Assembly (NCBI GenBank): GCA_965601475.1
Contig: OZ271832.1
Location: 124,001-188,000 of the forward strand
DNA length: 64,000 bases
Direction: 5' to 3'
From: JAWPMT01 sp965601475
GTDB taxonomy: Bacteria; Bacteroidota; Bacteroidia; Cytophagales; Cyclobacteriaceae
In this document: piece after piece, positions 25,627 through 35,370 of the stretch
Numbering within the stretch: position 1 is the first letter of the stretch
How the letters are laid out: every line of letters begins with the position of its first letter
Translations under genes and position numbers: made by a program
The notes under the pieces: model-generated
The model's input: the letters and a program-made list of their open reading frames with translations, nothing else
The model's database searches: none
Told to the model about the DNA's origin: nothing

Positions 25627-26901
25627 TTGCAGGGCGAGATTACTGCCCTCAATGATTTGAGCTATTTCCTGGTCACCGATGGCATCTGACACAAACAATG
25701 ACTCATACGGAGAAGGTGCCAAATAGACCCCGGCATCCAACATACTATTGAAGTATTGGGCAAAAAGCTTACCATCCATGCCTTTGGCGGTATCAAAATC
25801 CACCACCCGGTCCTTGGTGAAGAAAAGCGTATACATACTGCCGATCTGATTGATGGTGAAGGGCAAGTCAAGAGATTTCAATGAATCTGCTATCCCATCG
25901 GTGATTCGTTTTGTCTTGTTGGCAAGGCGATCGTAAATGGATGGGTCATTCCTCAGTTGTCTCAAAATAGCCAAGCCAGCGGCCATAGCTACCGGATTCC
26001 CGGAAAGTGTTCCTGCCTGGTAAACGGGGCCTTGAGGAGATACATAGTCCATAATCTCTTGCTTACCTCCATAGGCTCCCACCGGTAGGCCTCCGCCTAT
26101 GATCTTGCCCAGGGTTGTCATATCGGGAGTGACATCAAAAAGCTCTTGTGCTCCACCTGCGGCCAAACGAAAACCAGTCATTACCTCGTCGAAAATGAGG
26201 ACAATACCCTGATCATCACAGAGCTTACGCAAACCTTCGAGGAAGCCGGGTTCGGGCAGCACACAACCCATATTTCCCACCACCGGCTCCAAAATGATGG
26301 CTGCAACCTCGCCAGCGTTCTCATTTATCAACATCTCCACAGAAGAGAGGTCGTTGAAACGTGCAAGCAACGTGTCCTTGGCGGTGCCCTTCGTCACTCC
26401 CGGACTATCCGGTTCTCCGAATGTCACGGCTCCACTACCGGCAGCAATCAAAAAGGAATCTCCATGTCCATGATAGCATCCTTCGAACTTGATGAACTTG
26501 TCCCTTCCTGTAAAACCCCTTGCCACACGAATCGCGGACATAGTGGCTTCAGTACCTGAATTGACCATACGTACCTTCTCGATGGATGGCACCATCTCCA
26601 CAATCAGTTCAGCGATTTCCACCTCCCTCCGTCCGGGTGCCCCAAATGAAGGACTCGATTGTATGGCTTCAATAACGGCTTTCTCCACTTCTTCATTGGC
26701 ATGCCCCAGAATCATAGGGCCCCAGGAATTGATCATGTCGATATAGGCCTTCCCATCTTCGTCGTAGAGGTAGGCACCTTTTGCTGATTTGATAAATCTG
26801 GGATTGCCACCCACTGCTTTAAAGGCCCTTACTGGTGAATTGACACCACCAGGAATGTATTGCTGAGCGCGCTCAAAGAGCGCATTGCTGATATCAGTCA
26901 T
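25612..26901 (-). CDS. hemL: Glutamate-1-semialdehyde 2,1-aminomutase
   Basis: A 429-residue PLP enzyme that turns glutamate-1-semialdehyde into 5-aminolevulinate, the first tetrapyrrole precursor. YIPGGVNSPVRAFKAVGG opens the protein as in all HemL; EGCYHGHGDSFL near 140, LIFDEVMTGFR near 240 and the PLP Lys in TTLGKIIGGGLP near 268 are the key motifs. Length is normal. It overlaps the upstream periplasmic-binding-protein gene by eight bases. Confidence 0.96.
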   Translation of the reverse strand: MTDISNALFERAQQYIPGGVNSPVRAFKAVGGNPRFIKSAKGAYLYDEDGKAYIDMINSWGPMILGHANEEVEKAVIEAIQSSPSFGAPGRREVEIAELIVEMVPSIEKVRMVNSGTEATMSAIRVARGFTGRDKFIKFEGCYHGHGDSFLIAAGSGAVTFGEPDSPGVTKGTAKDTLLARFNDLSSVEMLINENAGEVAAIILEPVVGNMGCVLPEPGFLEGLRKLCDDQGIVLIFDEVMTGFRLAAGGAQELFDVTPDMTTLGKIIGGGLPVGAYGGKQEIMDYVSPQGPVYQAGTLSGNPVAMAAGLAILRQLRNDPSIYDRLANKTKRITDGIADSLKSLDLPFTINQIGSMYTLFFTKDRVVDFDTAKGMDGKLFAQYFNSMLDAGVYLAPSPYESLFVSDAIGDQEIAQIIEGSNLALQSVKG

Positions 26902-28726
26902 CTATTGGAATAAGTGTGCTATTTCTGAGTGTAACGATAGGAACTACCTGATTGTCTTTTGACAGGCCATACCTGAATCCCGGCAAGACCATACCCGGTG
27001 TATCGCCTTCCTCCATGAAGTGATTCTGGAAATATTTCCCATACTTGGTCAACATACTACCCAGGTAGAAGATCGTTTCATAGCCAAGGTAATGGTACGA
27101 GGAAGGTGGACAGCGATAAGTCTCCTTTACCAATTGATCCAACTCCTGGTAGCGCGGATTGCGGCTATCCAGATATTCGGGATTTGCCAGATTCACTTGT
27201 AGGCGCTCAAGCTGATTGAAGTCCACCACCTCAAAATCCTGCCAATTGCCATATCCAAAAAGACCAATCGAATCTGGCCTTGCCTCGATTGCGCCAATGA
27301 AATTATTGACAATACCATTGTCCCGGCTGGCAACCATGATGTGACCAATACTATCGGGTACAACATTGAATTTCATTTCATAGTAGATCAGTGAATCTCC
27401 AGGCTCACCCTCCTCATCGATTCTCACCAATGCGTAAGCCAATTCCTCCTCATTTTCCGGATCGGGCTCTTTTTCTTTGATAAACCTTCCCTGTATTTCC
27501 ATCAAGGAGTCCACTTCCTCCAGGGTGGCTATATATTCCTCATGCTGAGCCGTAAGCGAATCCAGAATCTCCTTGCTCAATTCATTATCCAGACCTCTGA
27601 ATTCAATCACCTGAAAGCTATCTGCTTCGATCTTCTGCCTGTAGGCCTCAGCAAATACCGAGTCACGAAGATTTTTAGAGAAGTAGACCAGCGCATTCTT
27701 GTTGCTTACTTTCATGGAGGTGTGGTCCGCCAGAGCAGCAGCCATCGTCTCGTAGGAGGGTTTCAACAGGAAGCCATAGGCGTTGTCCCTCACCGCATTG
27801 AGATTGGAAGAAACAGGATTGAACAGGTTAACTTTTTGATCGTTCGAGAAGCTATTAGCCTCTTCGATCGGCTCTCCAAATAGCGGCCCTACAAGCAAAT
27901 CAATATCCTCCAGGTTGCTTAGGGCCTCTTTGGTAACCTCTTTCTTTCGTTTGGTATCATAGGGATAAAGGCGAACCTTATGGCCTTGCTCATTGAGTGC
28001 TGATTCAGCCAATAGCATACCCTGGTACAGATCCATGATTACGCGATTGCTAATGGTCTTTTCCGGGTTAGACAGTCCATCAAACATGAATGGGAGCATT
28101 ACTCCAATAGCGTAGGCTTCTTTCTTCACAGTAGGCAGGTTTACCTCGGAATAATCGGATAACTTGAGATCAAACTTCGCAATGAGTTCACGAAGGAATG
28201 CACCCTCTTCTTCATCCTGGGGGTCCAGCCTGGAAGCCAACGTCCGGGCCAAAATCTCATGATCCGGAAATTTTCCATTCAACTCCACTAACAGTTCCTT
28301 GTCAGCCTCTTCGAGGAATATCGTGGCTAGCTGGTCCGCCAGATCCGAATCAAAAAAGTCGTTGAAACGCTGGCTGAATATGATACCAGATTCAACTTCA
28401 CCCATCTGATAGCTGGAAAGCATCAACCAATAGTAGACCTCACCAATCTCCTCCCACTGGGAATTCCGGTTGACCAGTTGCTTCCATATGGAATTGGCAG
28501 CAGCGACATCACCTTCTTCATAGGCACTCAGTCCGGCAAAGAATACGGCGTGGAGTCCAAAGGTGTCGTTGTCGAACAGACTTGCAAAAGCAGACCTTGC
28601 ATTCACAAAGTCCCCATTTCTGAACAGTCTTTTGGCTTCAAGGTACTCTGCCTGGACGCCCTGACCATGAAGTCCCAGGAAGGTCATAAGCGATAAGGAG
28701 AGCAGCAATAAAATACGGTTGAGCAT
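26894..28726 (-). CDS. Periplasmic binding protein (type 1 fold) with N-terminal TPR-like region
   Basis: A 610-residue exported protein. I take the ATG at 28726, giving signal peptide NRILLLLSLSLMTFLGLHGQ. Residues 25-180 are helical repeats (AKRLFRNGDFVNARSAFASL is TPR-like). From about 205 (YAIGVMLPFMFDG) a type-1 periplasmic binding fold follows, with DLLVGPLFGEPIEEAN near 280, like amino-acid ABC binding proteins or LpoA-type envelope proteins. No permease lies nearby, so a solute-uptake role is doubtful; Bacteroidota relatives often carry LysM. The LpoA-like TPR-plus-binding-protein order hints at a peptidoglycan role, as inference. Confidence 0.75.
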   Translation of the reverse strand: MLNRILLLLSLSLMTFLGLHGQGVQAEYLEAKRLFRNGDFVNARSAFASLFDNDTFGLHAVFFAGLSAYEEGDVAAANSIWKQLVNRNSQWEEIGEVYYWLMLSSYQMGEVESGIIFSQRFNDFFDSDLADQLATIFLEEADKELLVELNGKFPDHEILARTLASRLDPQDEEEGAFLRELIAKFDLKLSDYSEVNLPTVKKEAYAIGVMLPFMFDGLSNPEKTISNRVIMDLYQGMLLAESALNEQGHKVRLYPYDTKRKKEVTKEALSNLEDIDLLVGPLFGEPIEEANSFSNDQKVNLFNPVSSNLNAVRDNAYGFLLKPSYETMAAALADHTSMKVSNKNALVYFSKNLRDSVFAEAYRQKIEADSFQVIEFRGLDNELSKEILDSLTAQHEEYIATLEEVDSLMEIQGRFIKEKEPDPENEEELAYALVRIDEEGEPGDSLIYYEMKFNVVPDSIGHIMVASRDNGIVNNFIGAIEARPDSIGLFGYGNWQDFEVVDFNQLERLQVNLANPEYLDSRNPRYQELDQLVKETYRCPPSSYHYLGYETIFYLGSMLTKYGKYFQNHFMEEGDTPGMVLPGFRYGLSKDNQVVPIVTLRNSTLIPIDD

Positions 28727-28745
28727 TGGCGATATGTTTAGCAAA

Positions 28746-30269
28746 TTATTCCCATTCGATGGTGGCAGGAGGCTTAGAGCTAATGTCATACACTACCCTA
28801 TTGATGCCTTTCACCTGATTTATGATCTGGTTTGAGATCTTACCCAGGAATTCATATGGCAAGTGACACCAGTCTGCCGTCATGCCATCCAGACTCGATA
28901 CGGCCCTTAGCGCCACCACGCGCTCGTAGGTCCGTTCATCCCCCATCACCCCTACCGACTGGATCGGCAAGAGCATCGCGCCAGCCTGCCATACCTGGTC
29001 ATAAAGTCCCTCGTTCTTCAATCCCTCAATGAATATGTGATCCACTTCCTGCAAAATCTCCACCTTATCCACGGTAATATCTCCCAGGATGCGTATGCCC
29101 AGTCCAGGTCCTGGAAAGGGGTGCCGGCCCAATATATTGGGTGGTATTCCCAAAGAATCACCAACTCTGCGCACGCCGTCCTTGAAAAGCATCTTCAAGG
29201 GTTCCACGATCTTCAGATTCATTTTTTCAGGGAGTCCCCCCACATTGTGGTGGCTTTTGATGGTGACGGAAGGACCATTTACCGAAACTGACTCTATGAT
29301 GTCAGGATAAATTGTACCCTGACCCAGCCATTTGACATCCTGGATCTTATGGGCCTCCTCATCAAATACATCAATAAAGGTCTTACCTATCGCTTTTCTT
29401 TTCCCTTCCGGGTCCGTGATACCTTTCAACGCCTCATAGAACTTGTCTTTGGCATCGACACCGAGCACATTGAGACCCAATCCCTGGTAACTCTCTAGGA
29501 CCATCTCGAACTCATGTTTTCTCAGAAGTCCATTGTCGACAAAAATGCAATAGAGATTACTCCCAATGGCTTTGTGGATCAAAGTGGCTGCCACGGAAGA
29601 GTCTACACCACCGGACAACCCCATCACTACCTTGTCATTGCCTAGCAATTGCTTCAGTTCTTCAACCGTGGAATCCACAAATGCAGCTGGCGTCCAGGTC
29701 TGACTCGCGCTACAAATGGTCACCACGAAATTGTACAGCAGTTCCTTACCTTGCGTGGAATGCGTCACTTCGGGATGGAACTGAATCCCATAAACCCTTT
29801 GATCTCTGATTTTGAAGCCGGCAATGTCAATGTCATCGGTTGCGGCAATCTTTTCTGCATTTTCCGGTAGTCGCACGATGGTATCGCCATGAGACATCCA
29901 CACCTGCGCCTCCTCTTCAATACCCAGGAAGAGCCCCTCATGTTCAACCTTAGAAAGGTGCGACCTTCCATATTCCCGGTGCGCCGATCTTGCAACTTCA
30001 CCACCCATCTTATGTGCCACTAGCTGGGCTCCGTAGCAAATACCCAATACTGGCAAATGCGTAAAAGATTCCAGGTCTACATCGGGTGCACCATCATCCA
30101 GCACCGAACACGGGCTCCCGGAAAGCACGATGCCTTTTACATCGTTGCCAAGGTCTGGGATATGATTGAACGGGTGAATCTCACAATACACATTGAGCTC
30201 ACGAATCCTCCTTGCAATCAACTGTGTGTATTGGGATCCAAAATCGAGAACAACTATTTTTTCGACCAT
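28746..30269 (-). CDS. guaA: GMP synthase (glutamine-hydrolysing)
   Basis: A 507-residue enzyme making GMP from XMP with glutamine and ATP. The N-terminal class I glutaminase has Cys in LGICYGAQLVAH near residue 80 and His/Glu in GIQFHPEVTHS; the ATP-pyrophosphatase P-loop is GLSGGVDSSVAA near 220; the C-terminal dimerisation domain ends KPPATIEWE. Length normal. A -7 promoter motif lies four bases before the ATG, so its mRNA should be almost leaderless. Confidence 0.97.
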   Translation of the reverse strand: MVEKIVVLDFGSQYTQLIARRIRELNVYCEIHPFNHIPDLGNDVKGIVLSGSPCSVLDDGAPDVDLESFTHLPVLGICYGAQLVAHKMGGEVARSAHREYGRSHLSKVEHEGLFLGIEEEAQVWMSHGDTIVRLPENAEKIAATDDIDIAGFKIRDQRVYGIQFHPEVTHSTQGKELLYNFVVTICSASQTWTPAAFVDSTVEELKQLLGNDKVVMGLSGGVDSSVAATLIHKAIGSNLYCIFVDNGLLRKHEFEMVLESYQGLGLNVLGVDAKDKFYEALKGITDPEGKRKAIGKTFIDVFDEEAHKIQDVKWLGQGTIYPDIIESVSVNGPSVTIKSHHNVGGLPEKMNLKIVEPLKMLFKDGVRRVGDSLGIPPNILGRHPFPGPGLGIRILGDITVDKVEILQEVDHIFIEGLKNEGLYDQVWQAGAMLLPIQSVGVMGDERTYERVVALRAVSSLDGMTADWCHLPYEFLGKISNQIINQVKGINRVVYDISSKPPATIEWE

Positions 30270-30273
30270 GGCC

Positions 30274-30281
30274 CAAAAATA
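30274..30281 (-). promoter_or_regulatory. Candidate -7 element TATTTTTG before guaA
   Basis: On the minus strand TATTTTTG matches TAnnTTTG and ends only four bases before the guaA ATG. If used, transcription begins at or within a few bases of the start codon. Confidence 0.45.
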
Positions 30282-30386
30282 CTATCGCTTTGTATGAATG
30301 GAAGCGGCTGACGTTTTTTAAGTTTGATTTCCCACTGTACAAATCACGGGGAGACTTCCTGCGCCCAGGAAGATTAATTTCAGTCA

Positions 30387-33014
30387 ATGATGGAGGATTT
30401 TGAGAAAAAGCGCCTGGAAGAATCGCGCAATGGAACACCTTGGAAAAACTGGGGACCTTACCTGTCAGAACGGCAGTGGGCCACAGTAAGGGAAGACTAT
30501 ACCGAGCACGGAAACGCATGGGAGTCGATCATTCATGATCAGGCGCGGAGCAAGGCTTACCGATGGGGTGAGGATGGTATTGGTGGTATTTCCAACAGCG
30601 ACCAGCGTATATGTTTCTCCTGGGCGTTCTGGAACGAAAAGGATCCCATCTTGAAAGAAAGGTTGTTTGGCCTTACCGGCAATGAGGGAAACCACGGCGA
30701 AGATGTCAAAGAGCTGTATTACTACCTCGACTCGACGCCTACACATTCCTACATGAAAATGCTGTACAAATACCCCATGGCGGCATTCCCCTATGCCAAA
30801 TTGGTGGATGAGAACAGGAAACGAGATCGTTCGGAGCGCGAATACGAACTTCTGGATACGGGCTTGTTTGACAAAGACGAGTACTTTGACATTTTCATGG
30901 AATATGCCAAAGCGTCTCCGGACGATTTGTTGCTGAAATGTGACGTGGTCAACAGAAGCAACAAGCAGAGCCAGATCCATGTGCTGCCAACAATCTGGTT
31001 CAGAAACACCTGGTCATCGGCCAGGGATCTTGAAATCCCTTCTGTCGAACAAGTGGCTGACAATGTTTTGAAAATTAGCCATCATGTATTGGGTGACTAC
31101 TTCGTGTACTTTGATGAGGGCAATCAGGAAAACCTGTTTTGCGACAATGAAACCAACCGCCATCGGCTCTACGGAACCAAAAATCGATCGAAGTACCCAA
31201 AAGACGCCATCAACGACTATGTTGTCAATGGAAAAAAATGCCTCAACCCAAAGCTCCAGGGCACCAAGAGCAGTGGTCATAGCATATTGAAATTGGGAGC
31301 CTCCCAGCAGGCCACAGTGAGGGTCAGAATTAGCAAGGAACAACTGGAAGAACCTTTCTCAGACTTTGACACCATCTTCGAACAACGCAAAAACGAAGCC
31401 GACATCTTCTACGGTGCGCTCCAAGAGAATGTCAAAAATGAAGAACTCCAGCGTCTGCAACGGCAGGCCTACGGTGGACTCATGTGGAGCAAACAATTCT
31501 ATTATTACAACATCAAGAATTGGCTGCAGGGTGATCCAGGTAAAGCGAAGCCGCCGTCCGTGCGAAAAAAGGGTCGAAATTCCGATTGGACACACCTTTT
31601 CAATTACCATATCATCTCCATGCCTGACAAGTGGGAGTATCCCTGGTATGCGGCGTGGGATCTGGCCTTCCATTGCATTCCCATAGCGAGAATCGATCCG
31701 GACTTTGCCAAGGAACAGCTTCTGCTATTGCTCAATGAGCGATATCAGCATCCAAATGGTCAAATACCAGCTTACGAATGGAACTTCAGCGATGTTAACC
31801 CGCCGGTTCATGCCTGGGCTGTCCTTCGTGTTTACAATATAGATCGCAAAGTTCGGGGACAAGCGGATCTTGACTTTCTGCAAAGGGCCTTTCACAAACT
31901 GAGCGTCAACTTCACTTGGTGGATCAACCGGAAAGACCGTGATGGCAACAATCTCTTCGAAGGAGGCTTCCTCGGTTTGGATAATATTGGGGTTTTCGAC
32001 CGTAATCACAAAATCATTGAAAACTCCAGACTCGAACAAGCCGATAGTACGAGCTGGATGGCCATGTTTGCCCTCAACCTGCTGAGGATCTCGCAGGAGC
32101 TCGCACTGAAGTACCCCGTGTACCAGGACATGTGCATAAAATACTTTGAGCATTTCCTTTACATATCAGGAGCTATGAATGGCATAGGGGAAACGAGCGT
32201 CGACTTGTGGGATGATGAGGACGGCTTCTATTACGATATTGTTCACTGTCCCGATGCCGAAGACCAGCTGATGAAGGTGCGATCTATGGTCGGTCTGATT
32301 CCGCTCTACGCTGTGGAGATACTGCGACAAGACGCCTATGACAACCTGCCTGAGTTCAGAGAGAAGCTGGACTTCATATTGAAGGAAAGACCATTGTTGG
32401 CCTCTCTGGTCTCCCGCTGGGGAGATGAAGGACTCGATCGTAAGCATCTTTTGAGTATTCTTCGGCGGCATCGAATGAAAAAGATCCTGCAGCGCATGCT
32501 CGACTCGGAAGAATTTCTCTCAGACTACGGCATACGTGCACTATCGAAGTACCATAAAGACCACCCTTACACCTTCGAAGTGGATGATGAGCGACTGACT
32601 GTCGAATATCTTCCGGGTGAATCAGACAGCTCGTTTTTCGGCGGGAACTCCAACTGGAGGGGCCCTATTTGGTTTCCGGTGAACTACCTCATATTAGAGT
32701 CACTACTCAAATACAGTCGCTACTACTCCGACGAATTTCTCGTAGAGTTTCCGACAGGGTCCGGAAAAAAGGTAAGTCTCCGGAAAGTGGCCAAGGAAAT
32801 TTGCTGGAGGATGTTCAAGATCTTTCTGCCCGACGAAGAGGGCAAACGACCTGTATACGGCGAATACGAAAAACTGCAGACCGACCCGCACTTCAAAGAC
32901 CACATTCTCTTTTACGAGTACTTCAATGGTGACACCGGGGAAGGACTGGGAGCCTCTCATCAGACAGGCTGGACGGGGCTCATCGCCGAAATGATCTACC
33001 GCTATTACAACTAA
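30387..33014 (+). CDS. GH63-like glucosidase (MGH1-like glycoside hydrolase)
   Basis: An 875-residue cytosolic protein without signal peptide. The front third (residues 1-330, with RWGEDGIGGISNSDQRICFS near 55) is a beta-sandwich-type domain; the rest is an (alpha/alpha)6 barrel typical of the GH63/MGH1 group, with WYAAWDLAFHCIPIARID near 430, GQIPAYEWNFSDVNPP near 460 and GPIWFPVNYLI near 762. Bacterial relatives act on alpha-glucosides or mannosylglycerate-type compatible solutes; the substrate here is unknown. It reads divergently from guaA and precedes the phosphatase gene by 52 bases. Confidence 0.85.
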   Translation: MMEDFEKKRLEESRNGTPWKNWGPYLSERQWATVREDYTEHGNAWESIIHDQARSKAYRWGEDGIGGISNSDQRICFSWAFWNEKDPILKERLFGLTGNEGNHGEDVKELYYYLDSTPTHSYMKMLYKYPMAAFPYAKLVDENRKRDRSEREYELLDTGLFDKDEYFDIFMEYAKASPDDLLLKCDVVNRSNKQSQIHVLPTIWFRNTWSSARDLEIPSVEQVADNVLKISHHVLGDYFVYFDEGNQENLFCDNETNRHRLYGTKNRSKYPKDAINDYVVNGKKCLNPKLQGTKSSGHSILKLGASQQATVRVRISKEQLEEPFSDFDTIFEQRKNEADIFYGALQENVKNEELQRLQRQAYGGLMWSKQFYYYNIKNWLQGDPGKAKPPSVRKKGRNSDWTHLFNYHIISMPDKWEYPWYAAWDLAFHCIPIARIDPDFAKEQLLLLLNERYQHPNGQIPAYEWNFSDVNPPVHAWAVLRVYNIDRKVRGQADLDFLQRAFHKLSVNFTWWINRKDRDGNNLFEGGFLGLDNIGVFDRNHKIIENSRLEQADSTSWMAMFALNLLRISQELALKYPVYQDMCIKYFEHFLYISGAMNGIGETSVDLWDDEDGFYYDIVHCPDAEDQLMKVRSMVGLIPLYAVEILRQDAYDNLPEFREKLDFILKERPLLASLVSRWGDEGLDRKHLLSILRRHRMKKILQRMLDSEEFLSDYGIRALSKYHKDHPYTFEVDDERLTVEYLPGESDSSFFGGNSNWRGPIWFPVNYLILESLLKYSRYYSDEFLVEFPTGSGKKVSLRKVAKEICWRMFKIFLPDEEGKRPVYGEYEKLQTDPHFKDHILFYEYFNGDTGEGLGASHQTGWTGLIAEMIYRYYN

Positions 33015-33066
33015 GAAGCTTAATATTCGGATAAAACATAGTTGTCTAATTTCGAAGAAAAAAAGG

Positions 33067-34713
33067 GTGAGAGGACTGCTGATCGTAAGTTTTATCCTCC
33101 TGCAATTTCATCTGCAGGGACAATCAGATAAGCCAAAGCTGGTTGTTGGCATCGTCGTTGACCAAATGCGCAACGATTACATTGCCAGGTTCGAGGGTCA
33201 TTTCGGCGAAGGCGGCTTCAAGCGACTATTGGACCAAGGGTACCAATTCAAAAACGCACACTACAATTACATACCCACCTACACCGGGCCCGGACACGCT
33301 TCGGTGTACACCGGCACCACACCCAGGTATCACGGCATCATCGCCAACAATTGGTATAGCCGCACCTTCGACAAGTCTATCTACTGTGCTGAAGACTCTA
33401 CACAAACCGCGGTAGGTGGAAGTGGGGAAAACGGAGCCATGTCTCCCGCCAACATGGACGCTTCGACCATCTCAGATCAACTGCGTCTCACAACAAATTT
33501 TCGATCCAAGGTCGTCGGAGTGGCCATTAAGGACAGGGGCTCCATACTTCCAGCCGGCCACTCTGCCAATGCAGCCTACTGGTACGACCCGACCTCGGGG
33601 GATTTTATCTCCAGCACCTACTATATGACAGAACTTCCTGCCTGGGTGAATGACTTCAATGACAGAAATTTGCCAGATGCGTATCTGGAGCAATCGTGGA
33701 CAACAGCCAAGCCTATCGAAACTTATGTCGAGTCTGCAGCCGACGACAATGATTTCGAGAGATCTTTAGGCAATAAGCCGCGCCCTACCTTTCCGTATGA
33801 TCTTGCAACGATCTCCAGGTCCCCAAATTTCGGAATGCCCACAGATACTCACTATGGCTTAATCAGGACCACGCCCTTTGGCAACACACTCACCACGGAA
33901 ATGGCCATGGCGGCTGTCATAGGCGAAGACTTGGGCAGGGATGAGTTCACCGACCTGCTCGCGGTTAGTTTTTCGTCGACAGATTATGTAGGACATGCCT
34001 TCGGGCCTCACTCCAAAGAAATTCAGGATACCTACATCCGGCTCGACCAGGAACTGGAAAGGTTCTTCACTTTTCTGGATGAGGAAGTCGGCGAGGGTGA
34101 ATACCTGGTTTTCCTTACCGCAGACCATGCCGTAGTACACGTACCAGCCTATCTGGAGAGTGTGAAAGTAAAAGGTGGCTACTACAGCGTACAGCGAGCA
34201 GGCATCTATCTCAATACCGAATTATCAAATAGGTTCGGCAAGGGGGAATGGATTTCAGATGTTTCCAACGACCAGATCTTCCTCAACCGGGAATTGGTGA
34301 GAAGTAGTGGCCGAGGCCTGGAGGCTTTCCAAAAAGATTTGGCGGAAATAGCCATGGGTTCCGAAGATGTGTTTGAAGTCTACACCGCTACACAGATGAT
34401 GAACAACGACTACCCCGATGGCATCACCAGTTTGTTAAGGAACGGCTACAATGCCCAAAGATCAGGAGATGTGCTCGCCATCATCAAACCCAATCATCTG
34501 GGCGATGGATACGGTGCTAAGGGCACCACGCACGGTACAGGCTTCAATTATGACACACATGTACCCATGCTCTTTTTTGGTAAGGGGATAAAAACAGGAA
34601 AGTCGGTGAGAAAGGTATCAATCACCGATATTGCGCCCACATTATCCATGCTCTTGGATATCAGTTTACCTAATGCCGCCACTGGCGTCCCATTAACAGA
34701 ATTATTTGAATGA
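33067..34713 (+). CDS. pafA: PafA-type exported alkaline phosphatase
   Basis: A 548-residue periplasmic phosphomonoesterase. Signal peptide RGLLIVSFILLQFHLQGQ; Zn ligand Asp in GIVVDQMRNDYIARF; the Thr nucleophile lies in TYTGPGHAS (residues 71-79); Lys and Arg that hold phosphate are in KDRGSILPAGH near 156; Zn ligands continue in SSTDYVGHAFGPH near 305, LTADHAVVHVP near 350 and THGTGFNYDTHVPM near 490. These match Elizabethkingia PafA, the main phosphate-scavenging enzyme of Bacteroidota. The start codon is GTG at 33067. The stop overlaps the HAD gene (ATGA). Confidence 0.92.
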   Translation: MRGLLIVSFILLQFHLQGQSDKPKLVVGIVVDQMRNDYIARFEGHFGEGGFKRLLDQGYQFKNAHYNYIPTYTGPGHASVYTGTTPRYHGIIANNWYSRTFDKSIYCAEDSTQTAVGGSGENGAMSPANMDASTISDQLRLTTNFRSKVVGVAIKDRGSILPAGHSANAAYWYDPTSGDFISSTYYMTELPAWVNDFNDRNLPDAYLEQSWTTAKPIETYVESAADDNDFERSLGNKPRPTFPYDLATISRSPNFGMPTDTHYGLIRTTPFGNTLTTEMAMAAVIGEDLGRDEFTDLLAVSFSSTDYVGHAFGPHSKEIQDTYIRLDQELERFFTFLDEEVGEGEYLVFLTADHAVVHVPAYLESVKVKGGYYSVQRAGIYLNTELSNRFGKGEWISDVSNDQIFLNRELVRSSGRGLEAFQKDLAEIAMGSEDVFEVYTATQMMNNDYPDGITSLLRNGYNAQRSGDVLAIIKPNHLGDGYGAKGTTHGTGFNYDTHVPMLFFGKGIKTGKSVRKVSITDIAPTLSMLLDISLPNAATGVPLTELFE

Positions 34714-35366
34714 CAGAAATTGGACTAATATTCGATATGGACGGGGTGATTGTCAATAATCACCTTTTTCATTACAAAAGCTGGCAGGAGATCTGCCGGA
34801 AATATGGCAAGCCGCTTGATGAAGAAAGCTACAAGAACAACCTCAATGGCCGCACGCTAACAGAGGTGGTCCAGTTTATTTTTGAGGAAGAAATGCCCCA
34901 CGAACGGGTACGAGCCATCGGTCAGGAAAAGGAGGCCCTATATCGCGAACTATACAAACCACACCTGAAATTCACGACAGGACTGGAAGCATTTCTCAGC
35001 GAGTGCCAAGAGGAGAAAATTCCTATGGTTGTAGGCACCTCCGCCCCGGTTGAAAATGTTGATTTCACCCTGGATGGATTGGGCATTCGAGGCCTCTTTA
35101 AGGATGTGCTGGACGAAAGGGCGGTGACCAAGGGCAAACCAAATCCTGAGATTTATAAGAAGTGTGCCAAAGCCGTAGGCCTTCCAAACAAAAAATGTCT
35201 CGTTCTGGAGGACGCAGTTTCCGGTATCAAAGCGGGCAAGGCCGCAGGCTCAAAGGTCATTGGCGTGGCGACTTCACACAAAAGGGAAGAGTTGGATGCG
35301 GATCTTGTGATCGACGACTTCACGCAGATCACCTTGCAACAAATCAAGGAGTTATTGAGTAATTAA
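34710..35366 (+). CDS. HAD hydrolase, beta-phosphoglucomutase family
   Basis: A 218-residue cytosolic HAD-IA protein. Motif I is IFDMDGVIVNN (nucleophile Asp9, acid Asp11), the cap carries NNLNGRTLTEVVQFIF, motif II is MVVGTSAP near 108, Lys in VTKGKPNPEIY near 140, and motif IV is VLEDAVSGIKAG near 166. The arrangement suits beta-phosphoglucomutase or a sugar phosphatase. It overlaps the PafA gene by ATGA and lies downstream of a GH63-like gene, so a sugar-phosphate role is plausible. Confidence 0.88.
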   Translation: MTEIGLIFDMDGVIVNNHLFHYKSWQEICRKYGKPLDEESYKNNLNGRTLTEVVQFIFEEEMPHERVRAIGQEKEALYRELYKPHLKFTTGLEAFLSECQEEKIPMVVGTSAPVENVDFTLDGLGIRGLFKDVLDERAVTKGKPNPEIYKKCAKAVGLPNKKCLVLEDAVSGIKAGKAAGSKVIGVATSHKREELDADLVIDDFTQITLQQIKELLSN

Positions 35367-35370
35367 AGCT

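Noticed and set aside
30387..35366. A polysaccharide utilisation locus around the GH63 and PafA genes
   Set aside because: There is no SusC/SusD pair, no TonB receptor and no sensor; the GH63-like enzyme has no signal peptide.
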